Shown here piece by piece: positions 1-11,829 of a DNA stretch of 64,000 nucleotides. Below the pieces are notes generated by a model, which saw only the letters and a program-made list of their open reading frames with translations, searched no databases and was not told the origin of the DNA. This DNA is from Panorpa germanica (lineage: Eukaryota; Arthropoda; Insecta; Mecoptera; Panorpidae). Position numbers and translations under genes: made by a program. Each line of letters opens with the position of its first letter. The first letter of the stretch is position 1. The stretch lies in contig OY783209.1 in NCBI GenBank assembly GCA_963678705.1, positions 3,596,001-3,660,000 on the forward strand, in the 5' to 3' direction.

Positions 1-258
1 AGCCGCGAGATATGAGATTAAAATATAAAACAAATCAAATTGTCTTTATTTAGTAAAAAAAATTGGGAAGAAAACAGCTAAACTCAATGGGCGAACTATG
101 TAGAGTAGATTTCTCAAAGTGTGGGTCGCAACTATATAAGAACAGAAGTCATAATATATTAAGAACAGAAAAAATATTATGGACAAAAATGATTTTTGTT
201 TTTTATATTTATTTTATAGTTATAAACATTCTCCTTGAAATTCGTCGACAACACGATG

Positions 259-305
259 CGTCCAACGTTGGAATGTGTTCGTAGCATCGTTTGGCGCCGG
301 CTTTA
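259..305 (-). repeat. TIR-like end, partner of 5086-5132
   Basis: About 47 bp that is the reverse complement of 5086-5132, with roughly six mismatches. Both contain the palindrome CCAACGTTGG and the run GCCGGCGCCAA. At 5086 this sequence leads into an interior shared with the element at 16588-16918. So 259-305 is probably the right end of another copy whose interior lies to its left and has decayed. The two ends could also delimit one 4.9-kb segment, but the shared interior beyond 5132 argues against that. Confidence 0.5.
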
Positions 306-1134
306 GTGACACAGCGCAGGATGCGTCATAAACACTGTTTGTGCCATCACTAGACATTTCTAAGTGATTTCTACCTAATAGAACATAACAATAACATGTA
401 TTGACGAGAAATACTAGACATATAATAATTTCCTAGATAAATAGTAAATTTCTCACAGTGTTTGTATAAGGAAGGTCGTGACTATGAAAAGTTTGAGAAA
501 CCCTGATATTTATACACTCGTATATGGAGTAAGCAATATTATAAAGATATTACATCGGGACTCAGAAGAAGACTCGATTTTAAAAGGTGAATTTTATCCC
601 ACTTCTGGTAATCCAGACATAAATGCGTTGGCACATTAGTGTTACGACTCGTGACTTTTATGAAATGCGAAGGACACATTAGCTACAGAAGGCGTTGGAA
701 ACTTGGAATAGCTGGAATGGCTGGATAACTGGAGAACAAGGAAACGTAATCTATGTTAGTGGATGACGCATAGTTGTCTTGAACGAAAAACAGATGAAAT
801 TCAATTATAGTCAAAGAGGAAGAAGAAATACTACCGATCTCGAATAAGCAGACCAAATTCATATTTAATGGAATTGCTGAAAAATTAAATGTTAAATCAA
901 AACTGAAAAATACTTATAATTTATTTTTTGAATTCAATTTAATTTAACGTCCTGTTTCATTATTGTTTTTATATAAAAGTAATGAAGACTAAAGAAAGCA
1001 CAAAGGTTAAATATTACCTTTAATACATGTAACATTTTACCTAGTAATATTTGTTTTAAAAGGGTATCAAATTTACCTGAAATCGTTAGTTTATGATACT
1101 TTATAAAAAATACTTTATAATCGTATATTTTTTT

Positions 1135-1225
1135 TTTTATTTGTATTTCAGTGCATCAACTTTCAAAAGTTATTAGCACTTAAAACAATATATACATTTA
1201 CAATATATAATTTACAATTTACAAA
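1135..1225 (-). repeat. Dispersed repeat, possible LINE 3' end (copy 1)
   Basis: The reverse complement carries the block TGAAAGTTGATGCA, preceded by an A/T-rich stretch. It matches the 3' parts of the longer plus-strand copies at 24505-24695 and 43505-43715. Only the distal ~90 bp is kept. Truncation to one end fits a LINE 3' tail, but no coding region is attached to any copy here. Confidence 0.45.
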
Positions 1226-1880
1226 TACGAGTATGGGTACTTAAAATAAAGAGATTAAATTCGTTTTATTGATAAAGTCAATCAAGTTTTATAGACTTTC
1301 TTTGCTTTCAAATATCTGCCTATATTCTGCCTGTGTGACGAGTACCTTGAGTAACAAAGAATAATCGTAAAATTTTAAAAGAATGAGTTATAATGCTATT
1401 AATCTAGAAAAAAATGATTTTATGATTCTAATAGCAATCAAAAAGCTCTCAAAAAATTGTATTTTAACCCAGAAGTTACCTAGCTAATAATAATGTAATA
1501 TTTTACTTAAACTAAACTTAGTAATATTTAATCTAAAAGGAAACATCTCTACTGGATCTCACAAATAATAGTTACGTGTTACTTGCACCCGCTAGGGCAT
1601 TTACGATTTGTGTTTGAGTCAAACTCTGTTAAAGATATTTTCAACAAGATATGGATCTACTTCGACACAGATATTTCTTTGAATTTTCCCTTTCACAGTG
1701 CGTGAATGTAATCTATTATCTAGTAGTACGCATATCTATACGCACCCATCTACGACCCTGCATTCAATAGAAGCAATTGAAAATATTAGTAATGAACCTG
1801 ACACCACTTTCATTAGGGTTTTGTCCTAATAGTGGCAATAACTATTCCAATGTGTACAACAACTACCATGGGGTGTGTAT

Positions 1881-1909
1881 GGGGTAGGGGACAAGTAGGG
1901 AGCAAGGGG
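1881..1909 (+). other. Canonical G-quadruplex motif
   Basis: Four G-runs of 3-4 bases are separated by loops of 2, 7 and 5 bases, with another GGGG run just upstream. This fits the G3+N1-7 pattern, which is unexpected in DNA of this base composition. Whether it folds or acts is unknown. Confidence 0.6.
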
Positions 1910-2162
1910 TACCATTTGTACACAGTGGATTCCATTTTCACATTCACGGTCCTATATAAAATCAAAGTACAATACATTTTGCTAACGTACTTACACCGAG
2001 TAAGAACTCTATTGTTGCCTATGGCATTTACAATGTAATTCACAGAGAAGTGGAAAAGCTGGGAGATCGGGTAGTTTTGGAGAAATATGAGGAAGACCAT
2101 AGGCGTACAGAAGGTAGGGTCTTTCAGTATATAACTATGTTTTTCTTTGTCTCTCAACATCC

Positions 2163-2240
2163 CATGTAGAAAATTATCTTGCAATGTAACTTTCACACAT
2201 GCTAGCTTACCACAGGCTAATTACAAGGTTAATTTCCGTT
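2163..2240. mobile_element. Short foldback MITE, CAGGTAGAAAAT family (copy 1)
   Basis: About 78 bp. It starts near CATGTAGAAAATTATCTTGC, has a central GCTAGCTTACCACAGGCTAA, and ends near a degraded inverted terminus. It aligns along its whole length with 4946-5021 and 18929-19009. No coding capacity; probably mobilised in trans by an unknown transposase. Confidence 0.5.
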
Positions 2241-3074
2241 GCGTTGTGTGGCATATCTAATCAGCACGCCTTTGTAACAGGCCAACGTGGCATTATATGT
2301 AAAACGATACAGCTAGATTGCCTGGCTATCCGCGATACAAACTGACAAATTTATGTGATAGATAAGAAGAGAAACGGCAATAAGAAGGATCCGCGAGAAC
2401 CCTCAAAGAGGAAACCACTCAAACCCTCTCATCCTCTTCATCTACCACCCCATAGCGATTAACCCTAACCATTTTACAATCCGGTATGCTAACCCCTAGG
2501 TCTGCGATACACGCGTTTATAGCGAAAATTTAAAATCGTGATGTCTACACTAGAGTTGTAAGATCCTACTCCGTCATATCGAAAAGGAGCTAAATCCTTC
2601 GATATGCGCCATACGGAGATATCCTTTACTGAGTCATCAAAGAGTTTTATATAGGGTGTTAGGGCAGCATAGGTTGGCTACTGAGAGTGTCATTGTTTTC
2701 AAGATATGGCGTAGAAAACATTTTTAGAACGTTCAACGGAATGCAGCAAGCCATTGGAATAGAAAAATTGTGTTCTTTGCACGTTATCTTAGAAATCTGC
2801 AAAGTTTAAAATGTTATAACTTCTCAGGTAGAAAATAGTCTTACAGTGCACTTACTAGCTAACTACAAACTAATTCAAGGATAACATCAAGGTCATTTTA
2901 ATGGTGTTTCAATCCGAGGTGACATTTTACTTTAAAAAAAAAACACAATATTTTTGTGAAAAGTGGTGATATTTTTATTTTAATACAAAGAACAAACTCT
3001 GAGGTTAGTTATAGAATTTAATATCTGCCAATTGTAATGGCAATGATGGATGGCATACTCATATTTATATACTA
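2241..3074. other. Gene-free stretch with C-rich tract and a MITE relic
   Basis: No exon is recognisable. A pyrimidine-rich, C-rich tract lies at about 2400-2460. A degraded copy of the CAGGTAGAAAAT foldback lies at about 2825-2900 (CAGGTAGAAAATAGTCTTAC, then a diverged right half). Nothing else stands out. Confidence 0.4.
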
Positions 3075-3386
3075 CTAGCTGTCCCGGCCACGCGTTGCTG
3101 TGCCTAACGCTCTATATTACATTACATAGCGCCATCTATTGAATATTTACTCAATCTAGTCAACAGATGTCGCCATCTTTTAAAATCGTTTGGAGCTAAC
3201 AGATAATTAATAATTAATTGCAATAAGATAATATTGCAATCATAAATTGAGTTGTAAGCTATCCTATCTTTCAAGTTGGATCAAACTGCACACGGTGTAC
3301 AAATTTCAATAAAATCGGTTAAGTAGTTTAGGAGTCCATCGCGGACAAACTCGGACAAACATGTGACACGTAATTTATATATATTA
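3075..3386 (-). mobile_element. Non-autonomous Helitron-like element (copy A)
   Basis: Read on the minus strand it ends in GGGACAGCTAG followed by host T. Its 5' end TAATATATATAAATTACG abuts copy B directly and lacks the initial TCT. It carries the family block CTAAACTACTTAACCGATTT (with one change) and a 'GATGGCGC' segment near the 3' end. Helitrons begin with TC, end with CTRR, lack inverted repeats and insert between A and T; the other copies show all of these. No Rep/helicase coding is present, so any movement was in trans. The head-to-tail junction with copy B is the main oddity. Confidence 0.6.
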
Positions 3387-3702
3387 CTAGCTGTCCCGGC
3401 CACGAGTTGCTGTGACTAACGTTTTTGTCATATTACATTACATAGCGCCATCTATTAAATATTTACTCAATCTAGTCAACTGAATATTTACTCAATCTAT
3501 TTATCAACAGATGTCGCCATCTTTTAAAATCAGATAATTAATAATAAATCATAATAATTAATCATAAATTGAGATGTAAGCTATCCTATCTTTCAAGTTG
3601 GATCAAACTGCACCCGGTGTACAAATTTGATTAAAATCGGTTAAGTAGTTTAGGAGTCCATCGCGAACACACAACGTGACACGTAATTTATATATATTAA
3701 GA
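3387..3702 (-). mobile_element. Non-autonomous Helitron-like element (copy B)
   Basis: On the minus strand it is flanked by A at 3703, starts TCTTAATATATATAAATTAC, ends CTAG and is followed by T, an exact A|TC...CTAG|T arrangement. About 316 bp. An internal duplication of roughly 25 bp around 3465-3500 repeats the ATATTTACTCAATCTA block. It is joined head-to-tail to copy A, as rolling-circle elements sometimes are. Confidence 0.65.
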
Positions 3703-4945
3703 TAAATTATGTATTAAAATGTTTATTAATTTATATATTGTATTAACGCTAATAACTGTATAATCCATGGATGAGTATGCATAATGCGATATCCACAAAA
3801 TTCGAAACACAAGCACACTTTGAAATCGAATCGGATCGTGCAAACAACAGGACTTCGGATATCTCTAGTATGATTATTTAAAAATGTCTTAAAGTATATG
3901 CAAGCGCGTACATATCAACTGAAAATCGTCAAGAAAATATTTAAAAAGCAGTGACACTAGCAAATGGCATCTAAATTTAACATCAACATACCTAACACCT
4001 ATAGTGTATTAGATATAGTTTTAAAAGTAATACGATACTTGTTCAAATTTACATGTGTTTCATGTCTAGCCATGTAATTTGCATTTATCTTAGTACGTAT
4101 TTGAAAAATATGTGGGGAGGAGTGGAGGGGGGAAGTATATTTACATATTTAACCCATTGCGCATTGCAAAGAAAGTTGACATATCCATGGCACACAGTAA
4201 TTGATATTTTATTTTCACGCTGTATTATACAATACGATAAAATCAACAACAACAAAAAAATAAAAGCATGGATTATTTGCTTTGTTAGCTGCATATTTTA
4301 TTTGAATGTTTATTGTTTCAATGGTATTCAAAAGCCAGACTGATTTTCATTTATTTCCACAGCAAAATTTGTGATATTTTTAAAACGTTTGCAAGCAATA
4401 AATATCTGTATAAGTAATTGCATTTTCGATGAAAATATTTTCTATATTTCAGAATTATTGTTTGAATATTTCTTGTGCACTTCTCTATGCCGTAATATGC
4501 ATGGTGTGAAGAATTGGCGCGGCTCGGCCCGGCGGGGGCGCTTTAAAACTGATTTAATAGAGTGTATCACGTGATATCTAAAGAATAAAACTGTAAAACA
4601 ATGTGTAACTCATTGTAATGGGCATCGCACGCACCTCCTACATCATCAAAACACCACCCTTCACTCCACCCACCCTGACGTTAACCCTAAGCAAGAAACA
4701 ACACGGGATAAATATTCCGTTAACATGAAACACTTTCCTCTTCAGTTTAACCATCGACCGGTAACACTTTCACGACCATATGCAATTAGAAAATGTCTTC
4801 AAGAGAAATTGTTAAGAAATAGCAATTAAAACCTGACAAAATCTTACTAATTTTGCAATTTCTATAACGTTGAAATATCTTATAAAAACGCTGCATCTTC
4901 GACCATTATTCCGTCTACTTATTTACAAAAAATTAAGTGTCTACC
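3703..4945. other. Gene-free stretch with GC-rich spike
   Basis: No gene is recognisable. At 4515-4541 there is a nearly pure G+C block (starting GGCGCGGCTCGGCCCGG) in otherwise AT-rich sequence. A G-rich tract lies at 4112-4134 and a C-rich tract at about 4630-4680. Open frames of 60-96 codons here look like chance frames. Confidence 0.4.
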
Positions 4946-5021
4946 CAGGTAGAAAATTGTCTTGAAATATAAGTTCCAGCTAGCTTGCCATGAGCTAATT
5001 CCCAGATTCATTTTCTACCTG
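4946..5021. mobile_element. Short foldback MITE, CAGGTAGAAAAT family (copy 2)
   Basis: The best-preserved copy, 76 bp. Left terminus CAGGTAGAAAATTGTCTT; right terminus CATTTTCTACCTG is its inverted complement. The interior contains AGCTAGCTTGCCATGAGCTA. It is too small to code and can fold into a hairpin. Confidence 0.6.
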
Positions 5022-5085
5022 CGTAATTACATAATATACTTATTATTTAGCCGGAAAAATTCGTCATCGAACCGTGCATTTTGAG

Positions 5086-5292
5086 TAAAGCCGGCGCCAA
5101 CCGATGCTACGAACAGCTGCCAACGTTGGACGTGATTTTTTACCCCCACCACACACTTGATCTACATGTCATGCACTTCTGTACGAATCGTCCAACAAAG
5201 GAAGGTTTTATACTTGAAAGTTTCTTTATATACTTGAAAGTTTTTGTTAAACAGTGTCAGTGTCAATAATATCAACAAATTAATAAAATAAA
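5086..5292 (+). mobile_element. TIR element fragment related to 16588-16918
   Basis: It begins with the 47-bp terminus shared in inverted form with 259-305. It then runs through CCCCCACCACACACTTGATC and a block nearly identical to 16645-16800, including the internal direct repeat ACTTGAAAGTTT. The right terminus is missing, so this is the left half of a non-autonomous DNA element. It has a different outer end from the 16588 copy, so the two are subfamilies or recombinants. Confidence 0.55.
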
Positions 5293-6000
5293 TTTGTCGC
5301 TTGCTAGAAAGTATTAAACTTGCATTCCAAGACAGTTTCCATATAAGAAGTACAAAATGAACCTTAGAATTGGCTTGTGGTAAGCAATAAAGTTCGAATC
5401 TCGTATTTCAATACAAATTTCCATCTGACGATGTACGATGTATAGCATGTATGTATATACAAATAGAAACTCGGTCGTCAGCGTGTTAGTTTCCCTGAAA
5501 CCAAAGAAGTAATGACCATCGCGATGGGGAAGTTATCTAGAAGGGTAAAAAAGTTTGCGTGTCCCAAACGAATCCTAGATGATTATTAATTATTTTTACG
5601 TATTATTGAAATTTTTAATTAAGTAATAGGGAAATAACTTCATGAAATTTTTGGTACTCGTATCTATGAGACTTAGGTGATATGGGGGTCCCGGTAATGT
5701 TATTCATAGGTTGGGATTCAAATTGTATGCCTCGGTAATAAATTGGATAAAGCCTCTATGAATTACTGTAATAAATAGGAAACATGGGAAAATGGTAAAT
5801 TAAAACAAAAGAAAATTAGTATACAGATTGCCGGCGAAGACCACGCCCTCTGTGTTATAGTGTACTGTGCTATTTTGTTTTACGTAACAGATTCTTTGTA
5901 TATAAGATTAAAATTACATTTACTACCTTCGCCTTCGATGTAATAAAGCAACACTGTGTTGCACCCAGTCGTGGAGTTGATGTAGTGTGAGAAGCACATC
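5293..6000. other. Gene-free AT-rich DNA
   Basis: No exon is recognisable. A lone tRNA B-box-like word (GTTCGAATCTC at 5392-5402) has no A box at a proper distance. Confidence 0.4.
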
Positions 6001-6004
6001 ATAA

Positions 6005-6065
6005 TTATGTAGGCGTGGTGGCCGATATCGTTAAGCATTGACAGCTGGGGTGCGAGTCACACTAT
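6005..6065 (+). repeat. Possible tRNA(Ser/Leu)-derived SINE head
   Basis: GTGGCCGATATCGTTAAG resembles the A-box region of class II tRNAs. GGGGTGCGAGTCAC, 29 bp downstream, resembles a B box. The spacing is too short for a functional tRNA and no cloverleaf can be closed, so a decayed SINE head is the better reading. No second copy was seen in the window. Confidence 0.3.
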
Positions 6066-6195
6066 TTTATTTATTAAATTAGTGTATGAAATAAGTATAG
6101 TTCAAAATACATAATTCTTATTTATTATAGGAATGCATGGAGGTATACTGAACGCTATATGAACAAGAATCCCAAAAGACAGGTAATATACTTTC

Positions 6196-6288
6196 TTTTT
6201 TTTTATTAATACTTCACGGGCTTCTTAGGACCACGGTCCATTTTTCGTATGGTCAGAAGAAGCCCGTAAAGTATTATTAAAAAAAAAA
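6196..6288. repeat. Long hairpin / foldback element
   Basis: The arms at 6196-6232 and 6250-6288 pair over about 35 bp: TTCACGGGCTTCTT against AAGAAGCCCGTAAA, flanked by T-runs and A-runs. The loop is about 17 nt. It may be a small MITE or a pre-miRNA-like hairpin; the sequence alone does not separate these. Confidence 0.55.
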
Positions 6289-8110
6289 ATTATTATAGTG
6301 AAGAAATCAAAATCAAAAACACAAAATCTATTTTTGATTCGAACACAAACACACAAAACAATTTTAGTTAATATATTTAATTGAATTATGAATGTCAACT
6401 CTTCCACGTTTTCCATTCGACTGATTCCTGATCTAATTGATTTAACTGTCAGTGCCGCCACGCCCCTTTCTGATTAAAACGAAAATATTTTTAATTATTC
6501 AAACAATCCTTAAATTAAATGACAATTATTTATTAAATACAAAATTTTAACGAATATAATTCAATAAATAATCCCTAAAATATTAACTACAATTTAAATC
6601 CCTTAAAATGAGGGGTTTTCAAGTCTGATCTATTTATAGATTAAAATATATAAAACCAACCCCTTCTAAAAACAATATTGTTATCTAAATAAAGCACTCT
6701 TTACACGTGGCAGTCACGTGTCCTGTATCTGCAACTTATTGTTGGATGCGACTTTGAACAACATGAACATACAATCTAGACATGCGCAGAAAGCGACTGA
6801 CATATTGTTAGTGGGTGGTGGAAATAAACAGGGGGAAGGGGGGACTAATTTATTTCTTAAGTAAGATTACAATATGCGATAACATTGTTATTTATATGTG
6901 GCCTATGGGCTATAAGCTTAAATTCAATTTGTATTTTGTATAGAATCAAACCGTGAGAGTTAGCATTTAATAAAATTTAAAACTCTAATAAATATTTAGT
7001 AAGAGCTAGGGGGTTTGAGTGGGTATAACATAAAGATACAGGAGAGGAGAAGGAGGGGGATAGACGATTTATAAATATTTATGTTTAATTAATTCAATAA
7101 TAACAATGTGTATTAATGCTGCTATCTAAAATCTAAATAAATTGTTCACATTAAATATATACTGCTTTGTTGCAATGTGTGTAAAATAGATCGCCATAAA
7201 TTGTTATGAGCGGATTTATGCCACTGTCTTTATATTTTGTTTCTATGTTTTCTTATAATATATAATATTATTGTTTGTATTATGTAAAGTAGTTTCCATT
7301 CATAAGCTATCGTACGATTTAGGGTTCGTTTATATGCCGGATTCATTTAAACTCCGTCGATACATTTATACTCCAGCCTTCCAATAGGCACGATCGCTTC
7401 ACACTTAAAGCCGACTCCAGATGATGCAGTGTACATTTGATTCCAACATGTGAGTCAAATATTGGAAAATTAACAGCAAAGACCCTTTTCATCTACCACC
7501 TAAGAATGCTACTAGGCGACCGATAGAGACGTTGGTTGGACTCTGGCATTACATAGAACCCTAAAACTTCAATTATATTCAAATATGATTGAAAGAGAAA
7601 AGGTAATTTCAGCTAAGCTGCAAAGAAATTGTGAGTAGATATAATTGATTTCGCATAGGACCTAAAAAGTACATCCTACTGGTTTTGGGGGCCATCTAGT
7701 AATTACGTGACACACAAACCAGGGGGAAGGGGGGGGGGGGAAGAAGGAAGAGTCATTGATTTGTGATGTCACACGTAATCTAAAATTAGAATTTAAAATA
7801 TTTTAATATTAAGACTAAAAAGTAAAAGAGGACTAAACAGAAATTATTTTTTTTAAATCTGTAGGAGAATAGGAAATAGGGAGGAATATAAACATCATGA
7901 AATTTGTGTGACTCCTTCTAGGTTGTTGCCCAAATTTGTTCAACACCTTGTCAATTAATGCAGTGTCTACCTGTACCCTTTTTCTATGAGGACTAAGCAT
8001 GCACCTCCCTGAAAGTAATCTTGTCGGCGTCCATGCATAAAACATCCCCACCGCAAAATACAACGTGTTTACTAACGTTAGTGTTCAATAAAATATTGCT
8101 TATGTTGAAT

Positions 8111-8138
8111 TTTCTCTCTCTCCCTCTCTCTCTCTCTT
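8111..8138. repeat. (CT)n microsatellite
   Basis: Nearly pure CT dinucleotides with one CC interruption. A complementary GA-rich stretch lies at 8341-8394. Confidence 0.9.
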
Positions 8139-8340
8139 GTCTACTTTTATTACTCTTATCCAACGAACAATACGTTCGCAATTAACACACCATTTTCTTC
8201 CATTCATTTCGCTGTTATTTTGATTACATTACAGATATTCGATCAAGATCTTTTCTCCGGTGAACTGGTTCGCTAGTTTCACGCTATTAGTCAATACAAT
8301 ACAAGTCCACTTCGTTCATGTTGACAAAGCACGCTACAAC

Positions 8341-8394
8341 GAAAGAGAGAGAGAAAGAGACAGAGAGAGTTGGAGAGGTAGAGATAGAAAGAGC
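8341..8394. repeat. (GA)n-rich stretch
   Basis: Imperfect GA/GAAA repeats, complementary to 8111-8138, so the pair could form a long imperfect hairpin. Confidence 0.8.
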
Positions 8395-9372
8395 ACTAGT
8401 TATTGGCTTCTTCTCACAGATAATGGTTTGTATTCAACTGCCAGACAATCATTTATCATTTCTTGACATAAAGTGAGTGATGTTTTACGAGTATTGCTTT
8501 GGTTTCTCTTTCTTTTACTCTATTCTTAATTCAATTCTGTTCTGAAGGGTTGTTGTGCTTTCTTGTGCGCGCCCCCATGAGGCTTCTGCTTGCGAAATGC
8601 TTACTGCTAGCTACTGAGTAGTGACTACTGACTACCAAACAGTACTCTACTCTCATTCTAAATCTCCAGGCTGCGTTTCTCTATTCTGTTCCGCTACACC
8701 AATTAATTTATGTGGAATCAACGCTGTATAAGTAGATAACAATTGAAACACAAGGAATGAAGGGGACGTCATCCTCAGTAAGCAGTGATGTTCGCAGTGA
8801 GGTCCTCACTACTGGGCTCATCGAAGATGCGAGATTTGATTACGTAGGAAATCGCGTACAGATCTCGCAAACACAAGCAACGCAACGTAAATGAATACCT
8901 TCTTGGCAGTAAATGCGATGTACTTGCATAAGCATTCCGCTTGGAGCGCTGTAGGTATAGTTCCACGTACACAATACAATAGTTTTATGTATAAAATACA
9001 CTATGATATATAGAATGATTATTAATAAACAATTTTTAGTTTTACGTTTTCTTATTTGTTTTCAGTTAGTATTTTGACGAAAATTGAACCGTCGTAAAAA
9101 TACGAATTATTATGACACTCGGGTTGAAACCAACAGTTCTTTAAAAGATTAAAAATTATTGTTAATTTTAAGTAGAGGAAACTTCTTAAATTATAATGTA
9201 TAAAGCGATATGAGGAATGAATCGCTCTTTGTTTTTATTTAGGTAATCTGTTTTGTAACCATTTGAATCTTGTTGTGATAATATGAAATATACTTTTAAT
9301 TCGTATTAAACTTAACTTGTTTCATTGCCTAGTAGTAATAGCGTTGTGGTATTCTATTTTAGTATATAGTTA

Positions 9373-9693
9373 TCTTCTTCTTAATATATATAAATTACGT
9401 GTCACGTTGTGTGTCCGTGATGGACTCCTAAACTACTTAACCAATTTTAATCAAATTTGTACACCGTGTGCAGTTTGATCCAACTGGAAAGATAGGATAG
9501 CTTACGTCTCAATTTATGATTGCAATATTATCTTATTGCAAATTATTTGTCTATTAATTATCTGTTAGCTCCAAACGATTTTAAAAGATGGCGACATCTG
9601 TTGACTAGATTGAGTAAATATTCAATAGATGGCGCTATGTAATGTAATATGACAAAAACGTTAGGCACAGCAACGCGTGGCCGGGACAGCTAG
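9373..9693 (+). mobile_element. Non-autonomous Helitron-like element (copy C)
   Basis: It starts TCTTCTTCTTAATATATA after host A at 9372 and ends GGGACAGCTAG before T at 9694. It carries the block CTAAACTACTTAACCAATTT, the GATAGGATAGCTTA segment and a near-palindrome GCAACGCGTGGC about 12 bp before the CTAG end, where Helitrons usually carry a hairpin. About 320 bp, non-coding, opposite in orientation to copies A and B. Confidence 0.65.
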
Positions 9694-11829
9694 TATACTA
9701 TAAATATCTAAGTTCGAGATAAATAATGCAAGCAGTACTGTAATCATTAGTTTTTTAAATTGTGCTTAAATATTGGAAATTTATTTGAAAACATTAGGAG
9801 ATTGTCTTTGTACAAAATTCTCGTAGATAACATTTAATTTGTTTGTTAAACGTTTTCAAATGGTGTTGCGCAATTTTTCTGTGACATATCTTATGATTTC
9901 TCGAGTGTGTTCCTCTAGACTAACACACATTTTTTTTAAATGAATTTTTATAACAAGAAATACTTTTGCATTAGGAATATATTCTCGTAAACATGCATTA
10001 AAAACCCCACGCAATTTGTAATCTTGAAATAACGCAAGAACTATTTCACATAAAAGAGATAACGTTAATTTCAAACAATAGAAGGTAGAATAGCAACCCT
10101 AATGTTTCTTTTTAAATATAAAGAATGATCATGCCCAACGATAAAGGGGGTAGATAAATACGAGTAAAAGTACCCAAAACATTTTCCAAAATAAAAAACA
10201 GTGAAATCTATTTAATCTATATTAAGTGCTGTATTTATAGAACTTCTAGTAACTTTAATATATTACATTTAACATCTAGTAAAAAGTACATAAAGTTGTA
10301 AAAAAAAGGAATGGACCACATCTGCTCTTAGTCAAGCCCTTCGAATTCTAAATGGAGCCTACAAGAGCCTGGAAAAGTAGAAAATGAAAAGTACTGTAAA
10401 CTCAGAAGTGGGATTGATAGAGGTGGCTGTTGTTAGTGCGAAAGGGTTGAGTTGAGATGTGATTAAAATGTCAGAACATATGACTAGAAGGGATTATGAA
10501 TTCAATTAATTATCCGTTCTGTCACCCTCCAATCCTTAAAATGGTTCTGCTACCCTTTTTAAACTCGCAAAACGTATTGGAATTGATATTCTTTTGTTGT
10601 CACACCAGAAAAAATATTTATATTTATTCTTTAAATCTGTCAAAAAAATTTACATTCGGTATTATCTTAAGCTCAAATATCGGGCATTATAGTAATTAAA
10701 AAAGTTTATCAAAAGTAAAAATGGAATAAGATTTGGAGAGGTAAAAGTTTATTATAAGTCTATTTAGATTTATAATATGTAAATTGGATTTTGTAATTCC
10801 AAATTGCATTCTGTCTTATGTTTGGTGCTTGGTTTTCTATAAATTATGAAAACTTTTAAAAGTTGGAAAATTAGTATAACATTGGTGGTGTATCATACGG
10901 CTAATATTTTGTGATCTCCAGTATTCAAATTTTATATTATTAGAAGTACCGCTTTCGTTTATACGGTTATTGTACTTGTCTGCGCAAGTTGAGCCGTGAT
11001 GTACTGGTAAACATTAAAATAGAAGTTTGCTTTCATGATGAATGCTGTATTCAATGCTGTGTGCAACGTAATTATTCTATTGTTGTTGTCTCATTATTTT
11101 TGTTGACTGTAGATATTGGTGAACTAGGGACTTTTACAATGGTTTGGCCGATTTTCTAAAACATTTAACGATTAAGTACACAGGCCACGCTGTCTCAGAC
11201 GTTAATCCGGTACTGTAGTAAACAGAAATTTTTTCCCATAATTCCAATTTATGAACAGCTGGTAAATTTATAAAAATCAGAGAGGTGGTGTACCCCTTAA
11301 AATACAAAATAATAAAACAGATCAATTAACCTCGTTTAAGCAATTATTTTATTATAATTTTCATTTATTTCCAATAACATTTTAGTAATTACTCAGTTTA
11401 TATTTTTACAACATCCAATTTGTTATTTATTCTGCGTATTATTTTATGATTGTATCACATAAAAAACATTTAACAACAAAACATCATTACAATAAATACA
11501 TTTAAAATAACAGCAGTAAATTTTTATCAATGACAAATTAAATCCGATATAAACCAGATTCGAATAATAATGTATAATATTATAATACAAAGATCGCGTG
11601 TTCAGCTACACACATACACATACAGCCAGGCACAAACACACATTTACATAAAAATACATATATTTAGTACAGTAAAGACTATAATTCTAAAAAAATAGCT
11701 TAATAACGAAAACATTGATAAGTTGAATTATATTTTAAAACAAAGCGAGTACTACTCAACGAATATAATATTGTGGTAGGTAATATTAGCTAAAAAAAGG
11801 CTATAAGAAAAAGATAATAATTTTTTAAA
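9694..11829. other. Gene-free AT-rich DNA
   Basis: No exon is recognised. A 72-codon minus-strand frame at 9856-10074 has ordinary-looking composition but no known motif. A short segment shared with the 53.9-kb SINE lies at 10995-11048. Confidence 0.4.
10995..11048 (-). repeat. Fragment shared with 53934-53984 (SINE body)
   Basis: The words GTGATGTACTGGTAAACATT and TTTGCTTTCATGATGAAT match 53934-53984 with scattered substitutions. At 53.9 kb the same sequence lies on the tail side of a tRNA-like SINE head on the minus strand, so this is probably a headless copy. Confidence 0.4.

Larger units (their letters stand above)
306..2162. other. Gene-free AT-rich DNA
   Basis: No coding exon or RNA gene is recognisable. 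It holds a short minus-strand copy of a dispersed repeat (1135-1225) and a G-rich tract (1881-1909), listed separately. A 127-codon minus-strand frame at 1813-2196 runs into a MITE and has no recognisable domain. Confidence 0.5.
6300..9372. other. Gene-free DNA with purine and pyrimidine tracts
   Basis: No gene is recognisable. It holds G-rich or purine-rich blocks at about 6826-6845, 7012-7065 and 7722-7750; the last includes a run of about 12 G. A CT microsatellite (8111-8138) and a GA-rich stretch (8341-8394) lie about 200 bp apart and are complementary. Short open frames here overlap these simple repeats. Confidence 0.45.

Noticed and set aside
1813-2196. 127-codon minus-strand open frame
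   Set aside because: It enters a foldback MITE at its N-terminal end and has no recognisable domain; length is within chance range for a 64-kb scan.
259-5132. Single 4.9-kb transposon bounded by inverted 47-bp ends
   Set aside because: The right-hand copy continues into an interior shared with 16588-16918, so the ends most likely belong to separate insertions; no transposase is seen between them.
5392-5402. tRNA gene suggested by GTTCGAATCTC
   Set aside because: No A box at the right distance and no cloverleaf can be drawn.
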